Notes: generated by a model from the letters alone, not told the origin. 64,000 nucleotides of DNA from Turicibacter sp. TJ11 (GCF_021497505.1 NZ_CP069349.1:115861-179860), one strand, 5' to 3'. Counted from the stretch's first letter, positions 34,411-43,792 are shown. Numbers and translations are program-made.

Positions 34411-35889
34411 ATGGCAGAAGTTGTTCATATTAAAGTTGAAGGGGTTTTAGACGAGTTAATCCTTCATTCAATGCAAGTGTTGAATCAAACATTTTTTAAC
34501 TCTTCTACAATTAATCAGGCAGAATCGTTTGATTTAATCTTTGAGTTTAAAGAGGAGATTTGTGAGGATCATTTAATTGTGACCGCAACACTAGGTGAGG
34601 ATACTCAAGTGATTAAACGTCAACTTGAGGTGAATGAATCAAAAACACGTAAGTATGCTTATTTAGCCGCTTATTTATTATTATTACAGCGCGAAACAGG
34701 TCGTGTTCAATCTTGGGGACTTTTAAATGGAATGCGTCCAACAAAGCTTGTTCACGGAATGAAAAAGCGTGGCTATACCGATGAAGAAATTAAAGCTTAT
34801 ATGCAAAATGAGTATTTAGTGTCAGATGAAAAAATTGATTTATTATTAGAAGTTGCTAATCATCAATTAAAGGTCATTCCGGATTTATATACGATTCAAA
34901 ATGAAATCAGTCTTTATATTGGGATTCCATTTTGTCCGACACGTTGTGCTTATTGTACGTTTCCTGCGTACGCTCATGGGCCGTTTAAAAAGTGGGTCGA
35001 TCCGTTTTTAGAAGCATTGATTGAAGAAATTAAATTGGTAGGTGGGTTTGTTAAAGAAAGGCGGTTAAAAGTGACCTCTATTTACTTTGGAGGTGGAACG
35101 GCTACGACTTTATCTGTAGAACAATTTGAGAAGTTATTAATCACCGTTTATTCTCATCTTGCAAATGATAAAGAGGTCCGTGAAATAACAGTTGAAGCGG
35201 GACGACCAGATACGATTACGGTAGAAAAACTAGAACTATTAAAACGTTATAATATTCATCGTATTAGTATTAATCCACAATCATTTCATCAAAAAACATT
35301 AGATGAAATTGGTCGCCATCATACCGTTGATGACGTCATTGAAAAATATAACTTAGCTAAACAGCATGGATTTGATAATATTAATATGGATCTAATTGTA
35401 GGATTGCCTAATGAAGGAAAAGACGAGCTAGCGTATAGTTTATCACAAATCAAAAAACTGCAACCGGAATCGTTAACGATTCATATGTTAGCATTTAAAC
35501 GTAGTTCAAAAATTACACAAAATCGTGGATTATATACAACTGCTTCAAAAGAAGAATTACAAGAAATGGGACAAATGACCTATGAATTTGCAGCACAAAA
35601 TGATTATGTCCCATATTATTTGTATCGTCAGAAAAATATCTCTGGTAATATGGAGAATATCGGTTATTCTAAATTAGGACAGGAAAGTATTTATAATATT
35701 TTAATCATGGAAGAAGCACAAAATATTTTAGGACTTGGAGTTGGTGCTTCAAGTAAATATTTAATCGGAACGTCTGTTCATAATCCTAAAGACTTAAAAA
35801 CATATATTGATTCTTATAAAACATATGCAACTAAAAAAATCGAAACGCTCGTTGAAAGTTTAGAAATAGGTGATACACATGCAAATTAA
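34411..35889 (+). CDS. hemZ: HemZ-type oxygen-independent coproporphyrinogen III oxidase-like radical SAM protein
   Basis: 492 residues from the ATG at 34411, after GGAG at 34399; the in-frame TTG at 34387 lies in the pulA terminator. Radical SAM cysteines in CPTRCAYC near residue 175, then FGGGTATTL, the usual HemN/HemZ glycine motif, and NMDLIVGLPNEG. The N-terminal 170 residues are the HemZ-specific part. HemZ relatives were linked to haem synthesis in Bacillus but some act otherwise; no other haem genes are in this window. Overlaps yhaM by 11 bases. Confidence 0.9.
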   Translation: MAEVVHIKVEGVLDELILHSMQVLNQTFFNSSTINQAESFDLIFEFKEEICEDHLIVTATLGEDTQVIKRQLEVNESKTRKYAYLAAYLLLLQRETGRVQSWGLLNGMRPTKLVHGMKKRGYTDEEIKAYMQNEYLVSDEKIDLLLEVANHQLKVIPDLYTIQNEISLYIGIPFCPTRCAYCTFPAYAHGPFKKWVDPFLEALIEEIKLVGGFVKERRLKVTSIYFGGGTATTLSVEQFEKLLITVYSHLANDKEVREITVEAGRPDTITVEKLELLKRYNIHRISINPQSFHQKTLDEIGRHHTVDDVIEKYNLAKQHGFDNINMDLIVGLPNEGKDELAYSLSQIKKLQPESLTIHMLAFKRSSKITQNRGLYTTASKEELQEMGQMTYEFAAQNDYVPYYLYRQKNISGNMENIGYSKLGQESIYNILIMEEAQNILGLGVGASSKYLIGTSVHNPKDLKTYIDSYKTYATKKIETLVESLEIGDTHAN

Positions 35890-36808
35890 AGATTTAAAAG
35901 TTAAAGAAGTGGTGACCTTAACGGTTATGATTAAATCAGTGAATGTCGGTCGTACAACTGCCCAAAAACCGTATTTAAAATTTGAATTTGTTGATCAAAC
36001 AGGATCAGTATTTGCAAACAAGTGGAGTGTAAAGCCAGATGAGTTAGAATTATTTCAGGCAGGTCAAGTGGTCACGGTAAAAGGATTAGTACAGCTATAT
36101 AATACTCAAAAACAAATTAATATTGAGGCTGTCAGTTTAGTTGAAGGAGAAGTCGATTACTCTCAGTATGTTGAATCATCAAGATTTGAGAAAGAAGCAT
36201 TAAAAGCATCTCTTTCTACCTTCTTAGACGAAATGAATCCAGGTTATTATCGAGAAATTGTAAACTATTTTTTAAATAAATATGAAGAAGAATTTTATGT
36301 TCATCCCGCTGCTAGTCGTATGCATCATGCATTTATGTCTGGATTAGCCCAACACGTTTATGAAATGCTAAAAATGGGATCTGCTTATTGTGATTTATAT
36401 CCGATGGTTAATCGTGATTTGCTTTACGCAGGAATTATTCTTCATGACATGGGAAAATTATTTGAAATGAGTTATGAAAATTGTATTAAAACAGAATATA
36501 CGTTAGAAGGCTTAATGATTGGGCATATTAATATGATGGTTTCGATGATTGATGATGTCTCTAAAGAATTAGGTTATAGTGGCGAAGAGGTCTTGTTTTT
36601 AAAACATATGGTTATTTCTCATCACGGAAAGCTAGAGTGGGGTTCTCCTAAGGAACCGATGATTATCGAGGCTGAATTACTACATTATTTAGATGTGGTA
36701 TCAGCTAAAATGACAGCTATTGAAGTGGCACTTCGACACTGTGAAGCGGGTCAAATGAGTGATCGAATTCCAATGCTTGATCATCGTCGCTTTTATCATC
36801 ATGATTAA
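35879..36808 (+). CDS. yhaM: 3'-5' exoribonuclease YhaM
   Basis: 309 residues from the ATG at 35879 after ATAGGTGAT. OB-fold nucleic-acid-binding domain at about 1-100 (TAQKPYLKFEFVDQTGSVFANKW), then an HD metal-dependent phosphohydrolase domain: HHAFMSGLAQH near 155, ILHDMGK near 197, and SHHGKLEWGSP near 250. Degrades RNA, perhaps also DNA, from the 3' end. Translationally coupled to hemZ by the 11-base overlap. Confidence 0.94.
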   Translation: MQIKDLKVKEVVTLTVMIKSVNVGRTTAQKPYLKFEFVDQTGSVFANKWSVKPDELELFQAGQVVTVKGLVQLYNTQKQINIEAVSLVEGEVDYSQYVESSRFEKEALKASLSTFLDEMNPGYYREIVNYFLNKYEEEFYVHPAASRMHHAFMSGLAQHVYEMLKMGSAYCDLYPMVNRDLLYAGIILHDMGKLFEMSYENCIKTEYTLEGLMIGHINMMVSMIDDVSKELGYSGEEVLFLKHMVISHHGKLEWGSPKEPMIIEAELLHYLDVVSAKMTAIEVALRHCEAGQMSDRIPMLDHRRFYHHD

Positions 36809-36814
36809 TTTTAA

Positions 36815-36863
36815 TTCCATAATATTTGGTGTTGCTATCAAGCAACGCCTTTTTACATGGCAT
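36815..36863 (+). mobile_element. Solo ISL3-type end remnant containing the yhaM terminator
   Basis: The segment starting ATAATATTTGGTGTTGCT (36819-36836) is identical over 18 bases to the right end of the ISL3 element at 45258-45272 and beyond (plus strand there is the complement), and similarity continues past it through AACGCCT...TTTTTA and ATGGCAT. No transposase sequence remains here. It may be a remnant of an IS end or a short non-autonomous copy. Confidence 0.6.
36828..36854 (+). terminator. Terminator after yhaM, inside the IS-end remnant
   Basis: GGTGTTGCT pairs with AGCAACGCC (one G-U pair) around ATCA, followed by T residues. Confidence 0.8.
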
Positions 36864-36865
36864 AG

Positions 36866-36907
36866 AAAAAAGAGTTAACAACTATTAATCAGTTGTTAAC
36901 TCTTTTT
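36866..36907. terminator. Terminator of prsA, bidirectional
   Basis: AAAAAGAGTTAACAACT and AGTTGTTAACTCTTTTT form a perfect 17-bp stem around TATTAATC, just after the prsA stop codon. Confidence 0.92.
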
Positions 36908-36909
36908 CG

Positions 36910-38490
36910 TTATTCTGTTGTTTCAGCTTCTTCTGTTGTTTCAGCTTCTTCTGTTGTTTCAGCTTCTTCTTTAGCAGCTGACTCTTCGATGTTTTTTACA
37001 ATTGTTTCATAACGTTTTTGTAATAATTCATCTGTAAATTTAAAGTTTGCTTCTGAACGATATTTGATTAAGATCGTTTCTAAACGTAATTGTGTATATT
37101 CCTCAGAGCGTAATTCACTTTCTAATTCTTCTTTCATTTCATCGAAAGTTCGAGCATCGTCATAGCGATAAATGACATGATAACCAAATTGTGATTTAAC
37201 AGGTTCTTTCGTATACGTGTTTACTTCTAACGCTTTAGTTCCTTCTTCAAATTCAGAAACCATTTCACCTTCACCAAATGCTCCTAAGTCACCACCATTA
37301 GATGCTGTTGAATCAGTACCATACTCAGCAGCTAACTCTTTAAATGTCGCTTCTTTATCTTCAGCTTCATCTAATTTAGCGATAATTTCCTTTGCTGTTT
37401 CTTCATCTTCTACTAAAATGTGGCGAGCTTTAAGTTTTGCTTGATAAGCTTCATAAGCTGCTTGAAGTTGATCATCTGTAATTGGATATTCTAAAGCAAA
37501 TGCAGCATCTTGTAGTTGAGCTAATTTGAAGTAATCATAAATTTCTTCATCTGTGTTTAAACCGTATTGTTGCATAAAAGCGTAATAGTTTGTTCCTAAT
37601 TGAACTTTAAACTCATCAATTAATTCTTTGATTGCATCTTCATCAACAGAGAATTTCTTTTCTAAAATCTTTGTATCCACTAATGAAACTCCGTTTGATA
37701 ATCCATAAGCATTTACTAATTCTTGATATAATTGCTCAGCTGTATATTCCGCTTCATTTGTTTTAGCTACCACTGAGTCACTTGTTTCTTTTACTTCTTC
37801 ATAAGTTGAAGATACTTCTTTGTATTGAGCTTCTAAATAATCATTTAAAAGAACAAAACCAGCTTTTTCACGTTCAGCCGCTAAAGTTGAAACGATAAAT
37901 TCATCTGTTAATTTTTCTTGAATTAATTCTTCTTTTAATTCATCTTTCACTTCATCTAAAGTTGGAATCTCTTCTGTTTCTTCCGCTTCTGTTGATTCAG
38001 TTTCCTCAGAATCTGTTCCTTCTGCTTCTTCAGACTCTTCTGTTGCATATTTTTCATCGTATGCCGCTTGAATTTCTTCATCTGTTACTGAGACAGCTGC
38101 GCGTGCAGCAGCTTCACGATATAAGTTTAATTCTAAATATTGGCGTAATTCATCTTCACTTTCAAACCCTTGACTAGTTAAGAAACTTTCGAATGATTCT
38201 TCGTCGGTATATAGTGTATGATAGGTTTCAAGGGCTGTATCAATTTTTGTTGTATCAATTTCATATTCTTTTGATAAAATATCGTAATCTACTAAATCTA
38301 AAATAGCTGTTAGGCCAGCGTCAGCTACCATAGCATTAAATACTTCTTGTTTAGTTACGTCTTCAACATCAGATGTAATAAATTTATCATTTCCATTAGT
38401 TAAGTTGATACCGATTTCTTCTTTATTTGAACAGGCACCAAGCATTAGTGTTGATACAAGTGCAGCTGTTGCTAGGAAGTACTTTTTCAT
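36910..38490 (-). CDS. prsA: PrsA-like foldase lipoprotein (parvulin peptidyl-prolyl isomerase)
   Basis: 526 residues from the ATG at 38490, after GAGGATG. MKKYFLATAALVSTLMLGAC is a lipoprotein signal with cysteine 20 as the lipid site. The parvulin (PpiC) domain lies at about residues 352-445 (KARHILVEDEETA, GGDLGAFGEGEM, QFGYHVIYR). It helps fold secreted proteins outside the membrane. Much longer than usual PrsA (about 290). The first half looks like a duplicated N-terminal module (SVTDEEIQAAYDEKY versus PITDDQLQAAYEAYQ) in which the parvulin part is replaced by an acidic EE/TE-rich stretch. C-terminus ends in three copies of EEAETT. Confidence 0.9.
   Translation of the reverse strand: MKKYFLATAALVSTLMLGACSNKEEIGINLTNGNDKFITSDVEDVTKQEVFNAMVADAGLTAILDLVDYDILSKEYEIDTTKIDTALETYHTLYTDEESFESFLTSQGFESEDELRQYLELNLYREAAARAAVSVTDEEIQAAYDEKYATEESEEAEGTDSEETESTEAEETEEIPTLDEVKDELKEELIQEKLTDEFIVSTLAAEREKAGFVLLNDYLEAQYKEVSSTYEEVKETSDSVVAKTNEAEYTAEQLYQELVNAYGLSNGVSLVDTKILEKKFSVDEDAIKELIDEFKVQLGTNYYAFMQQYGLNTDEEIYDYFKLAQLQDAAFALEYPITDDQLQAAYEAYQAKLKARHILVEDEETAKEIIAKLDEAEDKEATFKELAAEYGTDSTASNGGDLGAFGEGEMVSEFEEGTKALEVNTYTKEPVKSQFGYHVIYRYDDARTFDEMKEELESELRSEEYTQLRLETILIKYRSEANFKFTDELLQKRYETIVKNIEESAAKEEAETTEEAETTEEAETTE
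36913..36966. repeat. Three 18-bp tandem repeats in the prsA 3' end
   Basis: TTCTGTTGTTTCAGCTTC occurs three times without gap. The unit keeps the frame (6 codons), so copy-number change alters only tail length. Confidence 0.95.
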
Positions 38491-38675
38491 CACTTTCACA
38501 TCCTCTTTTTGGTTTGATTTAACGTTTTTTATCATATCATTTTTCAAATTTTGTCACAACATTTTTTTGGTAGGTTTTTGTGGAATTTCAGTAAAAACAT
38601 AAACCAAATCTTCAAAAATTCATAGGATATATTAGCTCAGGAAACTGAGTGAAAGGTTAGAAAGGAGTTGAGACT

Positions 38676-38768
38676 ATGTTTGGAAATAATTGTTCATTCA
38701 TTCTAGTATTATTTATCTTATTAGTAATCATCGCATGTTGCTGTGGAAATGGCTTCGGAGCATGCTAA
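38676..38768 (+). CDS. YjcZ-like small hydrophobic peptide, copy 1
   Basis: 30 residues: MFGNNCSF, then a hydrophobic segment VLFILLVIIACCC and a glycine/cysteine tail. This is the composition of the YjcZ/sporulation-associated small peptides of Bacillus. Start ATG at 38676 after AAAGGAGTTGAG. Close paralogue of copy 2 at 38851. Likely co-expressed with it or duplicated. Role unknown; spore association is inference. Confidence 0.8.
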   Translation: MFGNNCSFILVLFILLVIIACCCGNGFGAC

Positions 38769-38850
38769 TAAATAATTAAGTAAGTTATCTTTTTGTTAAA
38801 CTCTTTTGTTTAAAAAGAGAAATATAATATTTATTAAGGAGCGAGTTATT

Positions 38851-38940
38851 ATGTGTGGAAATAATTGTTCATTTATTTTAGTTTTATTTATTTTATTAGT
38901 GGTGATCTCATGCTGCTGTCGTGGTAGCTTCGGATTCTAA
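38851..38940 (+). CDS. YjcZ-like small hydrophobic peptide, copy 2
   Basis: 29 residues: MCGNNCSF, hydrophobic segment and cysteines CCC near the C-terminus. ATG at 38851 after AAGGAGCGAG. 22 of the first 23 residues match or are conservative against copy 1, so this is a recent tandem duplication. The DNA differs mostly at third positions, which supports selection on the peptide. Confidence 0.8.
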   Translation: MCGNNCSFILVLFILLVVISCCCRGSFGF

Positions 38941-39027
38941 GATAATCTGAATCATTAAATGGCTGTTACTGCTATAGTGTAAAAGATGGATAAGTAAAGT
39001 GTTAAAATAGCTTGTCAAGATAGAGTG

Positions 39028-39053
39028 AAAAAGGACCTTGGGGTCCTTTTTTT
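39028..39053 (+). terminator. Terminator of the YjcZ-like pair
   Basis: AAAAAGGACC and GGTCCTTTTT with a TTGG loop, followed by T residues. Confidence 0.85.
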
Positions 39054-39145
39054 ATTTTACTGTAACTCATATGAACAATTCACACTGAAAGTAAGTATCG
39101 AGGGGAAAGATTGAGTAATAAGGGATATCAAGAAAATCCGTTTAT

Positions 39146-39307
39146 ATGAATTTAGAGTGTTATGAAAAGCTATTTTTTATAAGGATTAGTTTAAGCAGTC
39201 AATCACCTGTGAAATCAAGGTTTTATCACGTTAAAGACGAAGGCTTAGCCTATGTGATTGCTCAAAGATATCTTGGTCAGTGGTTAAAGTATACCACATA
39301 TATATAA
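39146..39307 (+). CDS. Possible 53-residue protein or gene remnant
   Basis: ATG at 39146, stop at 39305. The second half reads like real protein (SRFYHVKDEGLAYVIAQRY), but no ribosome binding site precedes the ATG. It may be the tail of a decayed gene. No family named with confidence. Confidence 0.2.
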   Translation: MNLECYEKLFFIRISLSSQSPVKSRFYHVKDEGLAYVIAQRYLGQWLKYTTYI

Positions 39308-40107
39308 ATAAAATGGCTTTAGAAGTGAAGGGGGGATAGATGAAATGAACGAATGAAATCGGCAATAAAAAGATGGATGTGGTTACGTTCTTTGTAACAT
39401 TTGTTTAAAATAAGCTGATAATGAAAGAATAAAAATAAAATACATTCATATGATGTTAAGTTGAGTTTCAAATATGGCTCTAAAGACATATGCGATTTAA
39501 GAAGCAGCACATGAGATGAGATTTTTGATCATAATGTTTTATTTTACAGGGTTTTGGCGAATAGCAATTTAAACTTAGACTAGCTTTTAAAGTTAGTATT
39601 CAATGATAGGATGCATGGGGAGATGTATTATCATTAATCTTACTTCTCGTGACAAGTGATAAAACATTAGTTAGATTGAACGATAGATAAAAAATTCATC
39701 TCATAAAAAACTATCATCAAAGACGAGGATGAATCATTTCTTAATAAACGGAATAGGAATAAAGCTCATGAGTTTTCACATATAATCTATTGTAAAAAAA
39801 ACAAATACGATCAATACTATCCTACCAAGAACGAATGATGAAGCCATAAAAATGTATTTTAAATAAAAAGATTATAATGTTTAAAAATAAAAGCATATAT
39901 CTTTAAGAGTTTAAAAAGATTAGGTATACTAATGATGTACAAATGAAGTAACGATCTAAATTAGCTTAATTTACTATATACAGCTATGAAATGGATCGAT
40001 TTACAATCAGGTTATTAGTTCTTTCGGAGGAGAGAATGATAATTCATAAATTTATGGTTATAATGTTAAAAAATACTAAAAATAGTTATAAAAGCATTTT
40101 ACTATCA
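39308..40107. other. Long region without a convincing gene upstream of nifJ
   Basis: About 800 bases. Two strong hairpins lie next to each other: ACTAGCTTT/AAAGTTAGT at 39578-39596 and AATGATA-ATGCAT with ATGTAT-TATCATT at 39602-39635. ATTAGGTATA occurs both here (39920) and in the nifJ promoter (40121). No tRNA or known RNA recognised. Confidence 0.5.
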
Positions 40108-40136
40108 TTGTTCTAAAAAATTAGGTATAGTATAAT
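40108..40136 (+). promoter_or_regulatory. Promoter of nifJ
   Basis: TTGTTC (40108-40113), 17-base spacer, TATAAT (40131-40136), about 45 bases before the start codon. Confidence 0.8.
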
Positions 40137-40181
40137 GAAAGTATTTCTATTGAGTAGGATTTAATCAGGGAGGTTAATGTT

Positions 40182-43100
40182 ATGTCTAAAGTATTCCAAT
40201 CAATGGACGGATGTCAAGCAGCAGCACACGTGGCTTATGCATTTACAGAAGTAGCGGGGATTTATCCAATTACCCCATCAACACCAATGGCAGAATATAC
40301 AGATTTATGGGCATCACAAGGTAAGAAAAACTTATTTGGTGCACCTGTAAAATTAGTTGAGATGCAATCAGAGGCAGGAGCTGCTGGAACAGTACACGGT
40401 TCTTTACAAGCAGGTGCATTAACGACAACGTATACAGCATCACAGGGGTTATTATTAAAAGTTCCAAATATGTATAAAATTGCAGGTGAATTATTACCGG
40501 GAGTTATTCACGTTTCTGCACGTTCTATCGCTGCACAATCATTATCAATTTTCGGGGATCACCAAGATATTTATGCAGCTCGTCAAACAGGATTTGCGAT
40601 GTTAGCAACGAGCTCAGTTCAAGAAGTTATGGACTTAGGTGGGGTAGCTCACTTAGCAGCGATTAAATCAAGCATTCCATTCTTACACTTCTTTGATGGA
40701 TTCCGTACATCACATGAAATTCAAAAAGTTGAAGTCATGGATTATGAGCACTTAGGAAAATTATTAGATTACGATAAAGTGCGTGAGTTCCGTGCACGTG
40801 CCATTAATCCAAATCATCCAGTGACTCGTGGTTCAGCACAAAATGATGATGTTTACTTCCAAGCGCGTGAAGTTTCAAATAAATATTATGACGCAGTTCC
40901 TAAAATCGTTGCTGATTACATGGACGAAATCACAAAGATTACAGGACGCGAATATAAACCATTTATGTATTATGGGGCAGAAGATGCAACAGATATTATC
41001 GTTGCTATGGGGTCAATTACAGAAACAATTAAAGAAACAGTGGATTACTTAATTCAAAATGAAGGACGTAAAATCGGGGTTATTACGGTTCATTTATATC
41101 GTCCATTTAGTTCAGAGTACTTCTTTAATGTTTTACCATCAACAGTAGAGCGTATTGCAGTATTAGATCGTACAAAAGAACCAGGGGCAGATAGTGAACC
41201 ATTATGTTTAGATGTGCGTTCAATTTTCCATGGACGTGAAAACTCACCACGTATCGTAGGTGGACGTTTCGGATTATCATCTAAAGATACAACACCATCA
41301 CACATCATTGCCGTATACGATAACTTAGCAGGAGATATGAAACATGACTTTACTGTAGGAATCGTTGATGACGTGACATTTAAATCATTACCAGTCAATA
41401 AAGAAGTCATGGTATTAAATGATGATGTAACAGAGGCATTATTCTTCGGATTAGGATCTGATGGAACAATCGGTGCCAATAAAAATACAATTAAAATCAT
41501 TGGTGAAAATACAGATTTATATGCACAAGCTTACTTCGCATATGATTCTAAAAAATCTGGTGGATTAACACGTTCTAACTTACGTTTTGGTAAAGATGTC
41601 ATTCGTGCGCCATATTTAGTATCAACACCAAACTTCGTTTCATGTTCAACGGATTCATATATTGGAAAATACGATATGATCAGTGGATTACGTCAAGGTG
41701 GAACGTTCTTATTAAATACAGTTCATACAGCAGAAGAAGTTATTAGTCATATGCCAAATAGCTTCAAAAAACAATTAGCAGAGAAAAATGCTAAATTATA
41801 TATTATCGATGCCGTTACATTAGCTAAAGAAATCGGATTAGGACGTCGTACAAATACGATTATGCAATCCGCATTCTTTAAATTAAATGAGCAAATCATG
41901 CCATACGAACGTGCTCAAGAATTGATGAAAAAATACGTTGAGAAATTATATTCTCGTAAAGGTGAAGCAATCATCGCAATGAACTTCGCAGCGATTGATA
42001 AAGGTGCTGAAGGATTAACTGAAGTAGCAGTTGATCCAGCATGGGCAAACTTACCAGAAGAAGAAGTACAAGTGGATGAAACACGTCCTCATTTCGTTGA
42101 AACAATTGCTGATGTCATTAATCGTAGTGAAGGTGATTCATTACCAGTTTCAGCATTCGTTGATTATGCAGATGGAACAATGCCAAATGGGACAGCTGCA
42201 TATGAAAAACGTGGAATTGCTAACTTCGTTCCAAAATGGATTGAAGAAAACTGTATTCAATGTAACCAATGTGCTTACGTATGTCCTCATGCAGTTATTC
42301 GTCCATTCTTAGTAACTGAAACTGAGAAAGAACAAGCTCCAGAAGGAACACGTACATTAAAAGCAATTGGTAAGGGATTAGATGGATTAGAGTATCGCAT
42401 CCAAGTATCAACATTAGACTGTACAGGATGTGAAGTATGTGCTCATATCTGTCCAGGTAAAAAAGGAAATAAAGCCTTAGTCATGGTACCAATTTCTGAG
42501 GAAGTTGAAGAGGGACAAGTTGAACGTGCAGAATACTTCTTCAATAAAGTAACATATAAAGATGATTTAATGCCTAAAACAACAGTTAAAGGTTCACAAT
42601 TTGCTCAACCATTATTCGAATTCTCAGGAGCATGTGCAGGATGTGGAGAAACTCCATATATCTCATTATTAACTCGTTTATTCGGAGATCGTATGACAAT
42701 TGCAAATGCCACTGGATGTTCTTCAATTTATGGTGGATCATTCCCAGCGACACCATATACAACAAATGCCGAAGGAAAAGGACCAGCATGGGCAAACTCA
42801 TTATTTGAAGATAATGCAGAGTTTGGATTTGGTATGCATATTGCAGCTGAAACATTACGTAACCGTATTGGAATCGTAATGGAAGAAAATATGGAGACAG
42901 TTGATGCTGAATTAGCTGGATTATTTACTAAATGGTTAGAAAACCGTCATAGTGGAGAATTAACAAAAGCTTTAGCGCCACAATTAGAAGTTGCTATTGC
43001 AAACTCAGATAATAATAACGTTAAAGAAATCTTAGACTTAAAAGATTACATTGTTAAACAATCAAACTGGATCATCGGTGGTGACGGATGGGCATATGAC

Positions 43101-43754
43101 ATCGGTTACGGTGGATTAGACCATGTTATTGCTAACAATGAAGATGTTAACATCTTAGTATTAGATACTGAGGTTTACTCAAATACAGGTGGACAATCTT
43201 CTAAATCTTCACGTGCTGCATCAATCGCTAAGTTTACAGCAGCAGGAAAAACTGGTAAGAAGAAAGACTTAGCTGCCATTGCGATGTCTTATGGACACGT
43301 TTATGTTGCTCAAGTTTCTCATGGAGCAAATCAAGCACAAGTTATTAAAGCTTTAATGGAAGCTGAAAAACATGAAGGTCCATCAATTGTCATTGCTTAT
43401 TCACCATGTATTGCTCACGGAATCAAAGGTGGATTAGCTAACTCAATGAGCCAAGCTAAATTAGCAACTGAGTGCGGATATTGGCCAACATATCGCTTCG
43501 ATCCAAAATTATTAGAAGTAGGTAAAAACCCATTACAAATGGATTCTAAAGCACCAAACTGGGATAAATATAAAGACTTCTTAATGAGTGAAGCTCGTTA
43601 TGCTCAAGTTACAAAAATTAACCCAGAGCAAGCTGAAGAGTTATTAGAAGCGAACCGTCGTGATGCACAACGTCGTTTCCGCCAATTACAACGTATGGCT
43701 GCATTAGATTTCTCTGATGAAGTTGAAGTTGTAGAAGAAAACGAATTAGCATAA
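40182..43754 (+). CDS. nifJ: Pyruvate:ferredoxin (flavodoxin) oxidoreductase
   Basis: Oxidises pyruvate to acetyl-CoA and CO2 and reduces ferredoxin; central to anaerobic energy metabolism. 1190 residues, the single-chain form. Domains: N-terminal pyruvate/TPP-binding part (AGIYPITPSTPMAEYTD near residue 27), gamma domain in the middle, two [4Fe-4S] ferredoxin motifs (CIQCNQCAYVCP near 691 and CTGCEVCAHICP near 746), third cluster CAGCGE near 817 and the TPP site GDGWAYDIGYGG near 967. Start ATG at 40182 after GGGAGG. Codon use is biased like a highly expressed gene. A terminator follows directly. Confidence 0.97.
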   Translation: MSKVFQSMDGCQAAAHVAYAFTEVAGIYPITPSTPMAEYTDLWASQGKKNLFGAPVKLVEMQSEAGAAGTVHGSLQAGALTTTYTASQGLLLKVPNMYKIAGELLPGVIHVSARSIAAQSLSIFGDHQDIYAARQTGFAMLATSSVQEVMDLGGVAHLAAIKSSIPFLHFFDGFRTSHEIQKVEVMDYEHLGKLLDYDKVREFRARAINPNHPVTRGSAQNDDVYFQAREVSNKYYDAVPKIVADYMDEITKITGREYKPFMYYGAEDATDIIVAMGSITETIKETVDYLIQNEGRKIGVITVHLYRPFSSEYFFNVLPSTVERIAVLDRTKEPGADSEPLCLDVRSIFHGRENSPRIVGGRFGLSSKDTTPSHIIAVYDNLAGDMKHDFTVGIVDDVTFKSLPVNKEVMVLNDDVTEALFFGLGSDGTIGANKNTIKIIGENTDLYAQAYFAYDSKKSGGLTRSNLRFGKDVIRAPYLVSTPNFVSCSTDSYIGKYDMISGLRQGGTFLLNTVHTAEEVISHMPNSFKKQLAEKNAKLYIIDAVTLAKEIGLGRRTNTIMQSAFFKLNEQIMPYERAQELMKKYVEKLYSRKGEAIIAMNFAAIDKGAEGLTEVAVDPAWANLPEEEVQVDETRPHFVETIADVINRSEGDSLPVSAFVDYADGTMPNGTAAYEKRGIANFVPKWIEENCIQCNQCAYVCPHAVIRPFLVTETEKEQAPEGTRTLKAIGKGLDGLEYRIQVSTLDCTGCEVCAHICPGKKGNKALVMVPISEEVEEGQVERAEYFFNKVTYKDDLMPKTTVKGSQFAQPLFEFSGACAGCGETPYISLLTRLFGDRMTIANATGCSSIYGGSFPATPYTTNAEGKGPAWANSLFEDNAEFGFGMHIAAETLRNRIGIVMEENMETVDAELAGLFTKWLENRHSGELTKALAPQLEVAIANSDNNNVKEILDLKDYIVKQSNWIIGGDGWAYDIGYGGLDHVIANNEDVNILVLDTEVYSNTGGQSSKSSRAASIAKFTAAGKTGKKKDLAAIAMSYGHVYVAQVSHGANQAQVIKALMEAEKHEGPSIVIAYSPCIAHGIKGGLANSMSQAKLATECGYWPTYRFDPKLLEVGKNPLQMDSKAPNWDKYKDFLMSEARYAQVTKINPEQAEELLEANRRDAQRRFRQLQRMAALDFSDEVEVVEENELA

Positions 43755-43757
43755 TAT

Positions 43758-43792
43758 AAAAAACTTATCGGTTAAAGCCGATAAGTTTTTTT
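43758..43792 (+). terminator. Terminator of nifJ
   Basis: AAAAACTTATCGG and CCGATAAGTTTTT pair around TTAAAG; the final T-run coincides with the left target-site copy of the ISL3 element. Confidence 0.93.
43785..43792. repeat. Target-site duplication, left
   Basis: GTTTTTTT, identical to 45279-45286. It forms the U-tract of the nifJ terminator. Confidence 0.88.

Noticed and set aside
39319..39510. Minus-strand 63-residue ORF in the gene-free region.
   Set aside because: Composition is that of random AT-rich DNA and there is no convincing start context.
40036..40116. 26-residue ORF with a GGAGGAG site just upstream of nifJ.
   Set aside because: It lies across the nifJ -35 box and would need a separate, unsupported promoter.
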